Below are positions 36,051-45,285 of a stretch of DNA of 64,000 nt, piece by piece. The notes below the pieces were generated by a model. It was not told where the DNA came from. It saw only the letters and a list, made by a program, of their open reading frames with translations, and ran no database searches. How positions within the stretch are numbered: the stretch's first letter is position 1; every line of letters begins with the position of its first letter. The position numbers and the translations under genes are program-made. The stretch covers positions 62,001-126,000 of the forward strand of contig CAMYOD010000048.1 in the NCBI GenBank assembly GCA_947259975.1. The letters run 5' to 3'. Origin of the DNA: an uncultured Gammaproteobacteria bacterium (lineage in GTDB: Bacteria; Pseudomonadota; Gammaproteobacteria; HyVt-429).

Positions 36051-38078
36051 GTGATAATCCGCCCCCTGCGAGCGTGCAGAATCAGTCGCAGGATGCGCCT
36101 GCTATGGATTTCACTCGCGGCGCTTTGCACCCTCAACATAGCCGTCAACGCACCGGCGCGTGGCGATCACCTGCTGGATGAGTACGAACTTCGCTGTGAC
36201 CCCATATTTCCGTGTCCCGCAGAGCTGCAGCGACGGATCGACCTGTGGGTCGAAGTCTTCAGCAAATACGGTGACAAAGAAATCATTCTGCATGATGCGG
36301 AGCATCCGGAACGAATTTTCGCCGTGCACCGGGAGACCCGCGGTTGTTCAAGGAAGCATGAGTCGCGGGCCCTGAAACGGCAAAAGAAACGTCTGCGCAA
36401 ACAGTTGCTCAGTGTCGCCGACAAATTGGCGCGCAAGACATCGCTCGATGCCAGCGAACGCCATCTGGCGGGCCTGTTTCCGGGTGGTGACGCAAAGGAA
36501 GTACGCCGAGCCGCGCAGCGTATACGCTGCCAGGACGGCGGGCGCGATCGCTTTGCCGCGGCATTGACGCGCTATGGCAGGCATCGTGCAATGGTGGCGG
36601 AAATGCTCGCGGACGGGGGGCTGCCGCAGGACATCGTGTACCTGCCATTCGTGGAGTCCGCCTATAACCCACTGGCGTATTCGCGGGTCGGGGCCGCCGG
36701 GCTCTGGCAGATCATGCCCCGTACGGCGCGCAATCTCGGGCTGGAATTGAATGCCGAGCTCGATGAGCGCCTGGATCCGCGCGCGGCGACGGCCGGAGCG
36801 GTTCGCTACCTTCAGCGTTCAATTCAAACCCTGTCGACGACAGCGAAGACCAAGGGCGGCTGGAACAAGGAGAGCATCTACCCCTTCGTTATCACGTCCT
36901 ACAACTACGGTGTTGCCGGCATGCGCCGTGCGGTAAGGCAAGTGGGTCCGGATTTCGTAAAGGTGCTGCAACAATATCGCGGCCGTAGCTTTCGCGTGGC
37001 GGTGAAGAATTTTTATGCGAGTTTTCTCGCCGCACGGCATGTGGCACGCAATGCGAAGCACTTTTTCCCGGATGTCGTGATTCCGCCCCCGGCGGCCCAT
37101 GTTTATGTGCGCATGGATCGCCCCACCTCCGTGGAGCGGGTTACGAAACAGCTCGGCGTGCCCGTGGCGCGCCTGCGTGCGCTGAACCCGGCACTGACAT
37201 CACGTGTCTGGGACGGCTACCGGCTGATCCCGAGCGGTTATCGGCTCGGTTTGCCGCAGCGCAAGGACGGCTGGCAGATACATTTGGCGGCAATGAATGC
37301 ATTACCGGCGGAACAGCCGAAATACAAGGAGGAATTTTATCGTGTGCGCCGGGGCGATACCGCGTGCGGCATCGCCGGGCGGTTTAGCGTGTCGTGTCGT
37401 GAATTGATTCGCTGGAACAAGCTCGGGCGGCGCGCGTTGATTCGGGTAGGCCAACAGCTAAGCATTCCCACGCCCGGCCCGCGCAAAGTGGTTACCGCCG
37501 CGGCCAGGCCCGAGGCGCCCCCGCTCGGACCGGGTGGACCGCCCCAACCGTTGAGTGAAGCGGCGATAAGCGAAGCCCTGGGCATCGGTGACGAACTGCA
37601 GGTGGCGGTCAGACAAATCGACGGTCAGCGTCGCTATACCATCCGTGTCGAACCCGAGGAGACCCTGGGTCATTACGCGGATTGGCTGGGCGTGGGCGTG
37701 GCTGGGCCATTACGGCGCCTCAACGGCCTGCGATCCGGGCGCGCTCTGCCGGTGGGGAAGGTGATCAAATTGCCGATCAAGAACGACCGCCAACGTGCCA
37801 GATTTGAACGGCAACGGCGGGCCTTTCATGCCACACTCGAGGCCGAGTTCAAGGCGCATTTTCGCGTCGCAGGTGTGCGCGATTACCGGGTGCGGCAGGG
37901 GGATAGTGGCTGGCTGGTCGCGAAACGGGCCGAGGTTCCATTATGGCTATTGCGGCGCTTTAATCCCGAGCTGCTGCGGCGCGGCCCGCGGGTCGGGGCG
38001 CAGTTGCGCATACCCGTGCTGAAGGCGCGGCGTCCCGAAGCCGTGGTAGCGCCCCCACGGGGCGGCACCACGGATTGA
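36051..38078 (+). CDS. Membrane-bound lytic murein transglycosylase with LysM repeats (MltD-like)
   Basis: This enzyme should cleave peptidoglycan glycan strands to 1,6-anhydro ends in the periplasm. The 675-residue product has a hydrophobic signal segment (MRLLWISLAALCTLNIAVNA, about residues 15-34), an SLT family 1 domain with catalytic Glu in YLPFVESAYNPLAYSRVGAA and GLWQIMPRTARNLG, plus YNYGVAGMRRA. LysM-type repeats follow near 430-475 (YRVRRGDTACGIAGRFSVSC), 530-575 and 610-660. A roughly 100-residue basic segment separates signal and catalytic domain. The GTG at 36051 may be replaced by the ATG at 36093, which gives a tidier signal peptide. No lipobox Cys is visible. Confidence 0.9.
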   Translation: MIIRPLRACRISRRMRLLWISLAALCTLNIAVNAPARGDHLLDEYELRCDPIFPCPAELQRRIDLWVEVFSKYGDKEIILHDAEHPERIFAVHRETRGCSRKHESRALKRQKKRLRKQLLSVADKLARKTSLDASERHLAGLFPGGDAKEVRRAAQRIRCQDGGRDRFAAALTRYGRHRAMVAEMLADGGLPQDIVYLPFVESAYNPLAYSRVGAAGLWQIMPRTARNLGLELNAELDERLDPRAATAGAVRYLQRSIQTLSTTAKTKGGWNKESIYPFVITSYNYGVAGMRRAVRQVGPDFVKVLQQYRGRSFRVAVKNFYASFLAARHVARNAKHFFPDVVIPPPAAHVYVRMDRPTSVERVTKQLGVPVARLRALNPALTSRVWDGYRLIPSGYRLGLPQRKDGWQIHLAAMNALPAEQPKYKEEFYRVRRGDTACGIAGRFSVSCRELIRWNKLGRRALIRVGQQLSIPTPGPRKVVTAAARPEAPPLGPGGPPQPLSEAAISEALGIGDELQVAVRQIDGQRRYTIRVEPEETLGHYADWLGVGVAGPLRRLNGLRSGRALPVGKVIKLPIKNDRQRARFERQRRAFHATLEAEFKAHFRVAGVRDYRVRQGDSGWLVAKRAEVPLWLLRRFNPELLRRGPRVGAQLRIPVLKARRPEAVVAPPRGGTTD

Positions 38079-38236
38079 CAGCATGCCTTAACTACGCGTA
38101 AAAACAATGTGATAGGTGTCGTTTAGAGAAACTACATGAGCCGAGCCGTTGACCGTCGCCGGCTAGCCCACGGCCCGGCGCGGAGGGTCAGGGCGACAGT
38201 CTCGTCGGCGCGCACGCATTAATAGGGTCTGTGCCG

Positions 38237-38264
38237 ATATTAGAATTCGTTAATTGTCTAATAT
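38237..38264. promoter_or_regulatory. Perfect inverted repeat upstream of soeA, possible operator
   Basis: ATATTAGA and TCTAATAT are perfect inverted copies separated by 12 bases, 51 bases before the soeA ATG, in an otherwise GC-rich 237-base gap. TAATAT at 38259-38264 could itself be a -10. The size and symmetry suit a dimeric regulator such as a LysR- or TetR-type protein, but the regulator is unknown. Confidence 0.5.
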
Positions 38265-38315
38265 GCAGGCCGACGTAAACTAGCGCGTTGCTCACGCATC
38301 ACCCACACTGCCACC

Positions 38316-41225
38316 ATGCCCGTTATCGCAGACCCCACCGAGAAACCCGCCGGCGCCGTCGAGACCAAAAACACGACCTGCTACATGTGCGCATGCCGCT
38401 GCGGCATTCGCGTCACACTGCGGGACGGTGAGGTCCGCCACATCGAGGGCAATCCGGACCACCCGCTGAACCAGGGCGTCATTTGCGCCAAAGGTGCCTC
38501 CGGCATTATGAAGCAGTATTCGCCGGCCCGGCTCACCAAGCCGTTACGCCGCAAAGCGGGTGCGGAGCGGGGCGCCGGTGAGTTCGAGGAAATCAGCTGG
38601 GACGAGGCTTTTGACATGTTGGCGGAGCGCTTGCGTGCGATCCGCGCCACGGATCCGAAAAAGTTTGCCTTGTTTACCGGCCGCGACCAAATGCAGGCCC
38701 TGACCGGCATGTTCGCAAAACAGTTTGGCACGCCAAATTATGCCGCCCATGGTGGTTTCTGTTCGGTAAACATGGCCGCCGGCATGATCTATTCGATCGG
38801 TGGCTCATTTTGGGAATTCGGCGGCCCGGACCTGGAACGTGCCAAACTGTTCGTCATGATCGGCACGGCGGAGGACCACCACTCAAACCCGCTCAAGATC
38901 GAGATCGCCAAGTTTAAGCGCCAAGGTGGCAAATTCATCTCCATCAACCCGGTGCGCACCGGCTATTCCGCCATCGCGGATGAATGGATTCCGATCAAGC
39001 CCGGTACCGACGGTGCGTTACTGCTTGCATTGACCCACGAGATCATCAGGCAGGGTTTGTACGATCGTGATTTCCTCGTGCAATACACCAATTCGGCGCA
39101 GCTGATCAACCTGGATGCGGCCAGTACCGAGTTCGGCATGTTCGTGCGCACCGAAGTTCCGGAGGAAGAGGGATGTTTCGATCCACAAAACAAATTATGG
39201 TGGGATATCGGTAGCGACCAACCCGTCATTACCCATACCGAGGACACCGACCCCAGGTTGCTGGGAGAATTCGAACTGTCCGACGGGACCGCGGTCAAAC
39301 CGGCCTTTCAATTGCTCAAGGAACGGGTGGAGCGCTACACCCCGGATTGGGCGGAGGGCATCACCGGCGTGCCGGCGGAGACTATTCGGCGGCTGGCCCA
39401 TGAAATGGGTGTCACCGCGCGGGATCAAAAAATCGAGCTGCCGATCGCCTGGACCGACGTCTGGGGCAAGGACCATGACACCGTCACGGGTAATCCGGTG
39501 GCGTTTCATGCGATGCGTGGCCTGGCGGCCCACTCGAATGGATTTCATAGCATCCGCGCGCTTTCCATTCTCATGACATTATTGGGTACCATCGACCGTC
39601 CCGGTGGTTTCCGCCACAAGGCGCCGTTTCCCAGGCCGATCCCACCGTGCGCCAAAACCCCGCGCGGTCCCGAGGCAGTCAAGCCCGAATCGCCGCTCGC
39701 GGGCATGCCGTTGGGCTGGCCCGCCGAGCCGGACGACCTGTTTGTCGACGATGCAGGCAAACCGGTACGGATCGATAAGGCCTTTTCCTGGGAGTATCCG
39801 TTGTCAGTGCACGGCATGATGCATAACGTCATCACCAATGCCTGGCGCGGTGACCCGTATCCTATCGACACCTTGCTCATCTTCATGGCCAACATGGCAT
39901 GGAACTCCACCATGAACACCGTGGAGATCCGCAAGATGCTAAACGACAAGAACGATGACGGTGAACACAAGATCCCGTTCATCGTCGTGTGTGACGCTTT
40001 TCAGTCCGAAATGGTGGCATTCGCGGATCTGGTACTACCGGATACGACCTACCTGGAACGCCATGACGTCATGTCCATGCTGGATCGTCCCATCTCCGAG
40101 TACGACGGTCCGGTGGATTCGGTACGCATCCCGGTGGTTCCGCCCAAGGGCGAATGTAAGCCGTTTCAAGAGGTTCTCATTGAGATTGGCTCGCGCCTGG
40201 GGTTGCCGGTTTTTGTGAACGCGGATGGCTCACGCAAGTATCGCAACTACCCGGACTTTATTATCAATTATGAAACCGACCCCGGGTCGGGAATCGGCTT
40301 CCTGGCGGGTTGGCGCGGCAAAGGCGGCGAGAAGTTCATGAAAGGGGAGCCCAACCCCAATCAGTGGCAAATGTACGAAAAGAACAATTGCGTCTTTCGT
40401 TACGAGTTGCCCAAATCCTACCAGTACATGCGAAACTGGAATCAGGGTTACCTCGAATGGGCGCAGAGACATCGACTGACACGCTATGCAGAACCGATTC
40501 TGCTGCACGTCTATTCCGAGGTTTTACAGAAGTTTCGCCTGTCCGCACAAGGCAAGTGGGACGGCAAGCAACCGCCGGATCATTTGCGTGAGCGCATCGA
40601 GACCTATTTCGATCCGCTACCGTTTTATTACGAACCCCTGGAGACTCAGCAGACCGATAAACGGCAGTATCCATTGAATGCCGTCACGCAGCGACCAATG
40701 GCCATGTATCACTCCTGGGATTCACAGAATGCCTGGTTGCGTCAGATTCACACGCATAATCATTTATACATGAATCCGCGCCTCGGTGAGCAAGGTGGCT
40801 TTGCGGACGGCGACTGGGTCTGGGTCGAGTCCATGTGGGGCAAGGTGCGTTGCCTATGCAAGTTCTCCGAGGCCGTCGAGCCGGGCACAGTATGGACCTG
40901 GAACGCCATCGGCAAGGCCGCCGGGGCCTGGAACCTGACACCGAATGCGAACGAGTCGCGCAAGGGGTTTCTGCTCAACCATTTGATCGCAGAAGAACTG
41001 CCGGCCGGCACCGCCGGCGAATATGTGTCGAATTCGGATCCGGTCACCGGGCAGGCGGCGTGGTACGACGTGCGGGTGCGGGTCTACAAGACCGAGCCGC
41101 ATGAGGAACATGCCACTGCGCCGCAGTTCCAGGCGTTCGACCCGGTCCCCGGGCAGGCGCCGCGCGCGAAGTCATGGCTCGGCTATTTCGCCGGCAAGAA
41201 GTCGCGAGTTTCGAGTAGCGAGTGA
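38316..41225 (+). CDS. soeA: Molybdopterin oxidoreductase, SoeA-like sulfite dehydrogenase subunit
   Basis: Probable catalytic subunit of a cytoplasmic sulfite:quinone oxidoreductase that oxidises sulfite to sulfate. The 969-residue protein lacks a Tat signal: its [4Fe-4S] Cys (C22, C25, C29, C57; TTCYMCACRCG and GVICAKG) start near the N terminus, so it should stay in the cytoplasm. Bis-MGD-binding blocks include FVMIGTAEDHHSNPLKIEIA, ISINPVRTGYSAIADEWIPI and FADLVLPDTTYLERHDVMSM. C149 in HGGFCSVNM is the likely molybdenum ligand. It is followed by a four-cluster ferredoxin and a DmsC-type anchor, as in purple sulfur bacteria. Thiosulfate or polysulfide reductases are related alternatives, but those are usually exported. 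Confidence 0.78.
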   Translation: MPVIADPTEKPAGAVETKNTTCYMCACRCGIRVTLRDGEVRHIEGNPDHPLNQGVICAKGASGIMKQYSPARLTKPLRRKAGAERGAGEFEEISWDEAFDMLAERLRAIRATDPKKFALFTGRDQMQALTGMFAKQFGTPNYAAHGGFCSVNMAAGMIYSIGGSFWEFGGPDLERAKLFVMIGTAEDHHSNPLKIEIAKFKRQGGKFISINPVRTGYSAIADEWIPIKPGTDGALLLALTHEIIRQGLYDRDFLVQYTNSAQLINLDAASTEFGMFVRTEVPEEEGCFDPQNKLWWDIGSDQPVITHTEDTDPRLLGEFELSDGTAVKPAFQLLKERVERYTPDWAEGITGVPAETIRRLAHEMGVTARDQKIELPIAWTDVWGKDHDTVTGNPVAFHAMRGLAAHSNGFHSIRALSILMTLLGTIDRPGGFRHKAPFPRPIPPCAKTPRGPEAVKPESPLAGMPLGWPAEPDDLFVDDAGKPVRIDKAFSWEYPLSVHGMMHNVITNAWRGDPYPIDTLLIFMANMAWNSTMNTVEIRKMLNDKNDDGEHKIPFIVVCDAFQSEMVAFADLVLPDTTYLERHDVMSMLDRPISEYDGPVDSVRIPVVPPKGECKPFQEVLIEIGSRLGLPVFVNADGSRKYRNYPDFIINYETDPGSGIGFLAGWRGKGGEKFMKGEPNPNQWQMYEKNNCVFRYELPKSYQYMRNWNQGYLEWAQRHRLTRYAEPILLHVYSEVLQKFRLSAQGKWDGKQPPDHLRERIETYFDPLPFYYEPLETQQTDKRQYPLNAVTQRPMAMYHSWDSQNAWLRQIHTHNHLYMNPRLGEQGGFADGDWVWVESMWGKVRCLCKFSEAVEPGTVWTWNAIGKAAGAWNLTPNANESRKGFLLNHLIAEELPAGTAGEYVSNSDPVTGQAAWYDVRVRVYKTEPHEEHATAPQFQAFDPVPGQAPRAKSWLGYFAGKKSRVSSSE

Positions 41226-41274
41226 TGAGCGCCGGTTCCTGCGCTTTACTGTTTTCCGCTAGAGAATTGCTGAT

Positions 41275-42006
41275 ATGACGCAACTGGCACTGATCATCGA
41301 CCTGAATGTCTGCGTGGGTTGTCACGCCTGCGTGACCAGCTGCAAGGAATGGAACACCTCGGGACCGGCGGGTTTCATGTCCGACGACAATCCTTATGCG
41401 GCGGATCCTACCGGCACCTTTTTCAATCGCGTGCAGACCTTCGAGGTGGGCACCTATCCCGACACCGCCACGGTGCACTTTCCGAAATCCTGTCTGCATT
41501 GCGAAGAACCGCCCTGCGTCCCGGTTTGCCCCACCGGCGCAAGCTATAAACGGGAAGAGGACGGTATCGTCCTGGTGGACTATGACAAGTGCATCGGCTG
41601 CAAATACTGCTCATGGGCCTGTCCTTATGGTGTACGCGAGATCGACGAACACCAAAAGGTAATGAAAAAGTGTACCTTGTGCGTGGATCGGATTTACGAC
41701 GCGACCTTGCCGGAGACGGAACGCAAGCCGGCTTGTGTTTTGGCCTGCCCAACCTCGGCGCGATTGTTCGGTGACGTGCATGATTCCGAATCCGTGGTGT
41801 CGCGAGCGATTCGAGACGAAGGCGGCTATGCGTTGATGCCGGAATGGGGGACACGGCCTGCGAATCACTACCTGCCGCGGCGCCGCACCGAGATCAAGAT
41901 CCATAAGGACGAATTGATACGCGCCGATAATCCGCTGAAACGGGAAACCGAGCGGCCCGAGGGACCGGTCACGGAACAGACCCTGGACGATGTGACAAGT
42001 TGGTAA
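41275..42006 (+). CDS. soeB: Four-cluster ferredoxin electron-transfer subunit, SoeB-like
   Basis: A 243-residue DmsB/PsrB-type protein expected to wire electrons from the molybdenum subunit to the membrane anchor. It has four Cys groups for [4Fe-4S] clusters: CVGCHACVTSC, CLHCEEPPCVPVCPTGA, CIGCKYCSWACPYG and CTLCVD...KPACVLACPTSA. All sixteen positions look occupied. There is no export signal, consistent with a cytoplasmic complex. It begins 49 bases after soeA and is followed by an inverted repeat before soeC. Confidence 0.85.
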   Translation: MTQLALIIDLNVCVGCHACVTSCKEWNTSGPAGFMSDDNPYAADPTGTFFNRVQTFEVGTYPDTATVHFPKSCLHCEEPPCVPVCPTGASYKREEDGIVLVDYDKCIGCKYCSWACPYGVREIDEHQKVMKKCTLCVDRIYDATLPETERKPACVLACPTSARLFGDVHDSESVVSRAIRDEGGYALMPEWGTRPANHYLPRRRTEIKIHKDELIRADNPLKRETERPEGPVTEQTLDDVTSW

Positions 42007-42011
42007 TGAAG

Positions 42012-42110
42012 CTACAAGTTGCAAGATACAAGATAAAAGTTAAAGAATTATGCTCGGGCAATTTGGTTGGTATGCCTTCCTCGCTTGTATCTTGAAACTT
42101 GTATCTTGAA
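42012..42110. repeat. Inverted-repeat element inserted between soeB and soeC
   Basis: ACAAGTTGCAAGATACAAG (42014-42032) and its inverted copy at 42084-42102 match at 18 of 19 bases around a 51-base loop. Further partial copies of AAGATACAAG extend both arms. The element occupies almost the whole soeB-soeC gap and would form a long hairpin in the mRNA. No coding content. Confidence 0.75.
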
Positions 42111-42122
42111 CCTGAGGTAATC

Positions 42123-43100
42123 ATGCATCCCGCTTTCTCCGTAATCTTCCTAACGACCCTCATCGGCACCGGCCAGGGTCTGTTTGTGGCCCTGTATGCG
42201 GCGGAGGTGTTAGCCGCGGTTGGCCTGCTGCCGGTGCAGGAGCGCGGGGTGTATGCCGTCGGCAGCCTGGTGGTGGCCCTGTTCCTGGTCGGCGGCCTGA
42301 TCGCATCTTTCTTTCATCTCGGCCATCCGGAACGGGCCTGGCGTTCGGCGGCACGATGGCGCACTTCCTGGCTCTCGCGCGAGGTGATCGTGTTGCCGAT
42401 TACCATCGCCGCCGCCCTGACCTACGGTGCGGTGCACCACTTCGGCTGGAATCTCGGCAATTTTTCGCGCGTGTCGCCTGTTGGCGGTGACTTGTCACTG
42501 ATCGTCGGGGCATTCGGAATGCTGGCGACATTTACCCTATTCGTAAGCACGGGCATGATTTATGCGTGTATCAAGTTCCTGCAGGAATGGGCGAGCCCGT
42601 TGACGGTGATCAACTATACCTTGTTGGGGCTTGCATCCGGATTCATCTTCGCCAGCGCTTATGTGGCCTACGTCGCGCCCGCGTTACTCGCTTTCTGCGC
42701 TATCGCCGCCATCTGGCTGGTATTGCTGGGTTTGATTACTCGCAGCGCGTCACTGATTCGCAACGCACGAATCAAGTCCAAATCCAGCCTGCAAACCGCG
42801 ATCGGCGTTCGACACACGCGTATTTCGCAAACGACGCAGGGCTTCATGGGGGGCTCATTCAATACTCGAGAATTCTTCCACGGCGCGCCCGGGTGGATGT
42901 TTCGCTCGATCAAGTGGATATTCCTGGCGCTGGCATTCGTAGTACCTCTGGTCCTGCTTTCATTCGGCCTCAAAGAGCGCTCGACCACGCTTCTGGTTCA
43001 GGCCTTTATCGTGCATTATCTGGGACTTATTGCGGAACGCTGGTTCTTCTTCGCGCAGGCCAATCACCCCCAGAATCTCTATTACCAGGCCATCGACTAG
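42123..43100 (+). CDS. soeC: DmsC-family membrane anchor, SoeC-like
   Basis: A 325-residue integral membrane protein with about eight hydrophobic spans that should pass electrons to the quinone pool. The family block [29 protein letters not shown], split at a space here, is the DmsC signature and distinguishes it from NrfD-type anchors. GAGGTAATC precedes the ATG at 42123. A longer frame begins inside the repeat and was rejected. Together with the two preceding genes it completes a soeABC-type operon. Confidence 0.83.
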   Translation: MHPAFSVIFLTTLIGTGQGLFVALYAAEVLAAVGLLPVQERGVYAVGSLVVALFLVGGLIASFFHLGHPERAWRSAARWRTSWLSREVIVLPITIAAALTYGAVHHFGWNLGNFSRVSPVGGDLSLIVGAFGMLATFTLFVSTGMIYACIKFLQEWASPLTVINYTLLGLASGFIFASAYVAYVAPALLAFCAIAAIWLVLLGLITRSASLIRNARIKSKSSLQTAIGVRHTRISQTTQGFMGGSFNTREFFHGAPGWMFRSIKWIFLALAFVVPLVLLSFGLKERSTTLLVQAFIVHYLGLIAERWFFFAQANHPQNLYYQAID

Positions 43101-43290
43101 TCGGGTTCGCGCCGCCCGCCGTGATGGCGATACACAATTTTGCGAATGCCCTTTAAAATGCGCGTCGGCACGTCAGGGGGGCGCGCCGGCATCCAAACCC
43201 AGCGGACTTTTCGGCGACACGAGAGGAAGTGGGGCTCGGGCCGTTTCACCTGTCCGCGCCCCGACATTATTTGAACAAGATACAGGGCCG

Positions 43291-44034
43291 GTGCGAATTT
43301 TATTAAGTAACGATGATGGTTATCTGGCGCCGGGTCTCGCGTGTCTTGCGGCGGCCCTGGAACCGATTGGCGAGGTGACGGTGGTGGCGCCCGATCGGGA
43401 TCGTAGCGGCGCAAGCAACTCACTTACCTTGCGCAGTCCATTGCGTGTGCGACAAAGCGATAATGGTTTCTATTACGTCGACGGCACGCCTACCGATTGT
43501 GTGCATCTGGCAATCACCGGCATTATGGCGCAGGAACCCGATATGGTCATTGCCGGAATCAACAGCGGCGCAAATCTCGGTGATGACGTCCTTTATTCCG
43601 GCACCGTGGCCGCCGCGATGGAAGGACGCTTTCTCGGACTGCCCGCCATCGCCGTGTCCCTGGTGGATGGGGCCGAACAGTTTTTCCCGACGGCTGCCCA
43701 AGCGGTTCTGAAAATCCTCGACAAGCTGCACGATAGTCCACTACCCGCGGATACGATATTGAACGTCAATGTACCGCCGCTGCCTATGGATCAGCTCGCT
43801 GGCTACGAAGCCACGCGCCTGGGTCACCGTCATAAGTCAGAACCGGTGATTCCCGATGTGAACCCGCAGGGTGAAACAGTCTACTGGGTGGGACCGGCCG
43901 GCGCCGAACAAGACGCGGGACCGGGCACGGATTTCTTCGCCGTGCGCAATAACCGCGTCTCCATATCTCCCTTACATGTGGATCTGACGCGCTACACCGC
44001 ACTCGACCAGGTGGCAACATGGCTGATGGAATGA
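43291..44034 (+). CDS. surE: 5'/3'-nucleotidase SurE
   Basis: SurE dephosphorylates nucleoside 5'- and 3'-monophosphates and supports stationary-phase survival. From the GTG at 43291 the protein has 247 residues and begins [19 protein letters not shown], with the metal-binding DD pair. Further family blocks are [31 protein letters not shown], and [21 protein letters not shown] frame extending 87 codons upstream is non-homologous. AGGG precedes the GTG. It is the first gene of surE-pcm-yqaA-nlpD-rpoS. Confidence 0.96.
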   Translation: MRILLSNDDGYLAPGLACLAAALEPIGEVTVVAPDRDRSGASNSLTLRSPLRVRQSDNGFYYVDGTPTDCVHLAITGIMAQEPDMVIAGINSGANLGDDVLYSGTVAAAMEGRFLGLPAIAVSLVDGAEQFFPTAAQAVLKILDKLHDSPLPADTILNVNVPPLPMDQLAGYEATRLGHRHKSEPVIPDVNPQGETVYWVGPAGAEQDAGPGTDFFAVRNNRVSISPLHVDLTRYTALDQVATWLME

Positions 44035-44702
44035 AAGACCACAGCAATCTGCGCCACTCGGGTATCGGCATGACGTCGTTGCGCACCCGGCGGCGGCTCG
44101 TGCAGCGGCTGCGTGACCAGGGCATTCATGACGAGCGCGTACTCGACGCAATCGAGCAAGTCCCGCGGCATATTTTTCTCGACGAGGCGCTGGCGTCTCG
44201 TGCCTACGAAGACACTTCACTTCCGATCGGCTATAACCAGACCATTTCCCAACCCTACGTGGTCGCGAAAATGACTGAGGCCTTGCTGGCACAAGGTCCG
44301 CTTGGCAAGGTGTTGGAGATCGGGACCGGGTCCGGCTATCAAGCGGCGGTCGCCGCGGTGGTTGCACGGGAAGTCTATACCGTAGAACGCATCCGTCCGC
44401 TGATGAATCGGGCCATGTCGACGCTGTTCGAGTTACGCATTCGCAACGTGCATTTTCGACACGCAGACGGCGGCGACGGCTGGCCGGCTCACGCACCCTA
44501 CGACGCCATCCTGGTCACGGCCGCACCCGCGGACATCCCCGAGGCACTGCTTGCGCAGCTTGCGCCGGGTGGGCGCATGGTGATTCCGGTGGGCAACGAG
44601 CGTACCCAGGAGTTGTTGCGGATCACCCGCAATGATTCGGAGTTCAGTCGTGAGCATATCGAACTGGTGACGTTTGTACCCATGATACCGGGAGCCACCT
44701 GA
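44019..44702 (+). CDS. pcm: Protein-L-isoaspartate O-methyltransferase
   Basis: Pcm methylates isoaspartyl residues in aged proteins with S-adenosylmethionine, starting their repair. The product, 227 residues from the first ATG, has [20 protein letters not shown], the SAM motif [16 protein letters not shown], and [20 protein letters not shown]. The ATG at 44019 has AGGTGG four bases upstream; the ATG at 44031 overlaps the surE stop as ATGA. Either gives a slightly long N terminus. The stop overlaps yqaA by one base. Confidence 0.95.
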   Translation: MADGMKDHSNLRHSGIGMTSLRTRRRLVQRLRDQGIHDERVLDAIEQVPRHIFLDEALASRAYEDTSLPIGYNQTISQPYVVAKMTEALLAQGPLGKVLEIGTGSGYQAAVAAVVAREVYTVERIRPLMNRAMSTLFELRIRNVHFRHADGGDGWPAHAPYDAILVTAAPADIPEALLAQLAPGGRMVIPVGNERTQELLRITRNDSEFSREHIELVTFVPMIPGAT

Positions 44703-45283
44703 TGCGCATTTTCTCCTGGCTTTATGCGAAGGTCTTGATCTGGGCCAAACACCCGCACGCGCCTCGCTATCTCGCCGCATTGAGCTTCACCGAGTCGTCA
44801 TTTTTTCCAGTGCCGCCGGATGTCATGCTCGCACCGATGGTGTTGGCCAAACGCCAATCCGCATGGGGTTATGCCATGCTCACGACGATCGCTTCCGTGC
44901 TCGGTGCCGTATTGGGCTATTACATCGGCGTCTTCCTTTACCACGAGCTCGCCGTGCCCATAATCGACTTTTACCATGCCGGCGAACATTTCGCGCGCGC
45001 GCAGGCCTGGTTTGCCGATTACGGCTTCTGGGTTATTTTTCTCGCGGGTTTCACGCCGATTCCCTACAAGATTTTCACCATCAGCGCCGGTGTCACCTCA
45101 ATGGCCCTGGCCCCATTTCTTATTGCATCATTGATTGGTCGTGGCGCGCGATTCTTCCTGGTCGCCGGCCTAGTCTATTGGGGTGGCGAGCGGGTGATGG
45201 GTGCACTGGAATCGAAGCTGGATCACATCGGCTGGATTGTCGTGACCCTGGCCGTGCTGGCCTATATCGTCTTCGGGAGGTAG
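44702..45283 (+). CDS. yqaA: YqaA-family DedA-like membrane protein
   Basis: A 193-residue membrane protein of the SNARE-associated/VTT group, related to DedA proteins that affect envelope lipid distribution. It has SFTESSFFPVPPDVMLAPMV, a Gly-rich VLGAVLGYYIGVFLY span, and the signature FLAGFTPIPYKIFTISAGV. Three to four membrane spans are visible. The ATG overlaps the pcm stop, and its last codons carry the strong Shine-Dalgarno of nlpD. Function in this operon is not established. Confidence 0.9.
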   Translation: MRIFSWLYAKVLIWAKHPHAPRYLAALSFTESSFFPVPPDVMLAPMVLAKRQSAWGYAMLTTIASVLGAVLGYYIGVFLYHELAVPIIDFYHAGEHFARAQAWFADYGFWVIFLAGFTPIPYKIFTISAGVTSMALAPFLIASLIGRGARFFLVAGLVYWGGERVMGALESKLDHIGWIVVTLAVLAYIVFGR

Positions 45284-45285
45284 CG

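Noticed and set aside
43030-43290. N-terminal extension of surE by 87 codons
   Set aside because: The extension overlaps soeC and does not resemble SurE; the GTG at 43291 matches the family start.
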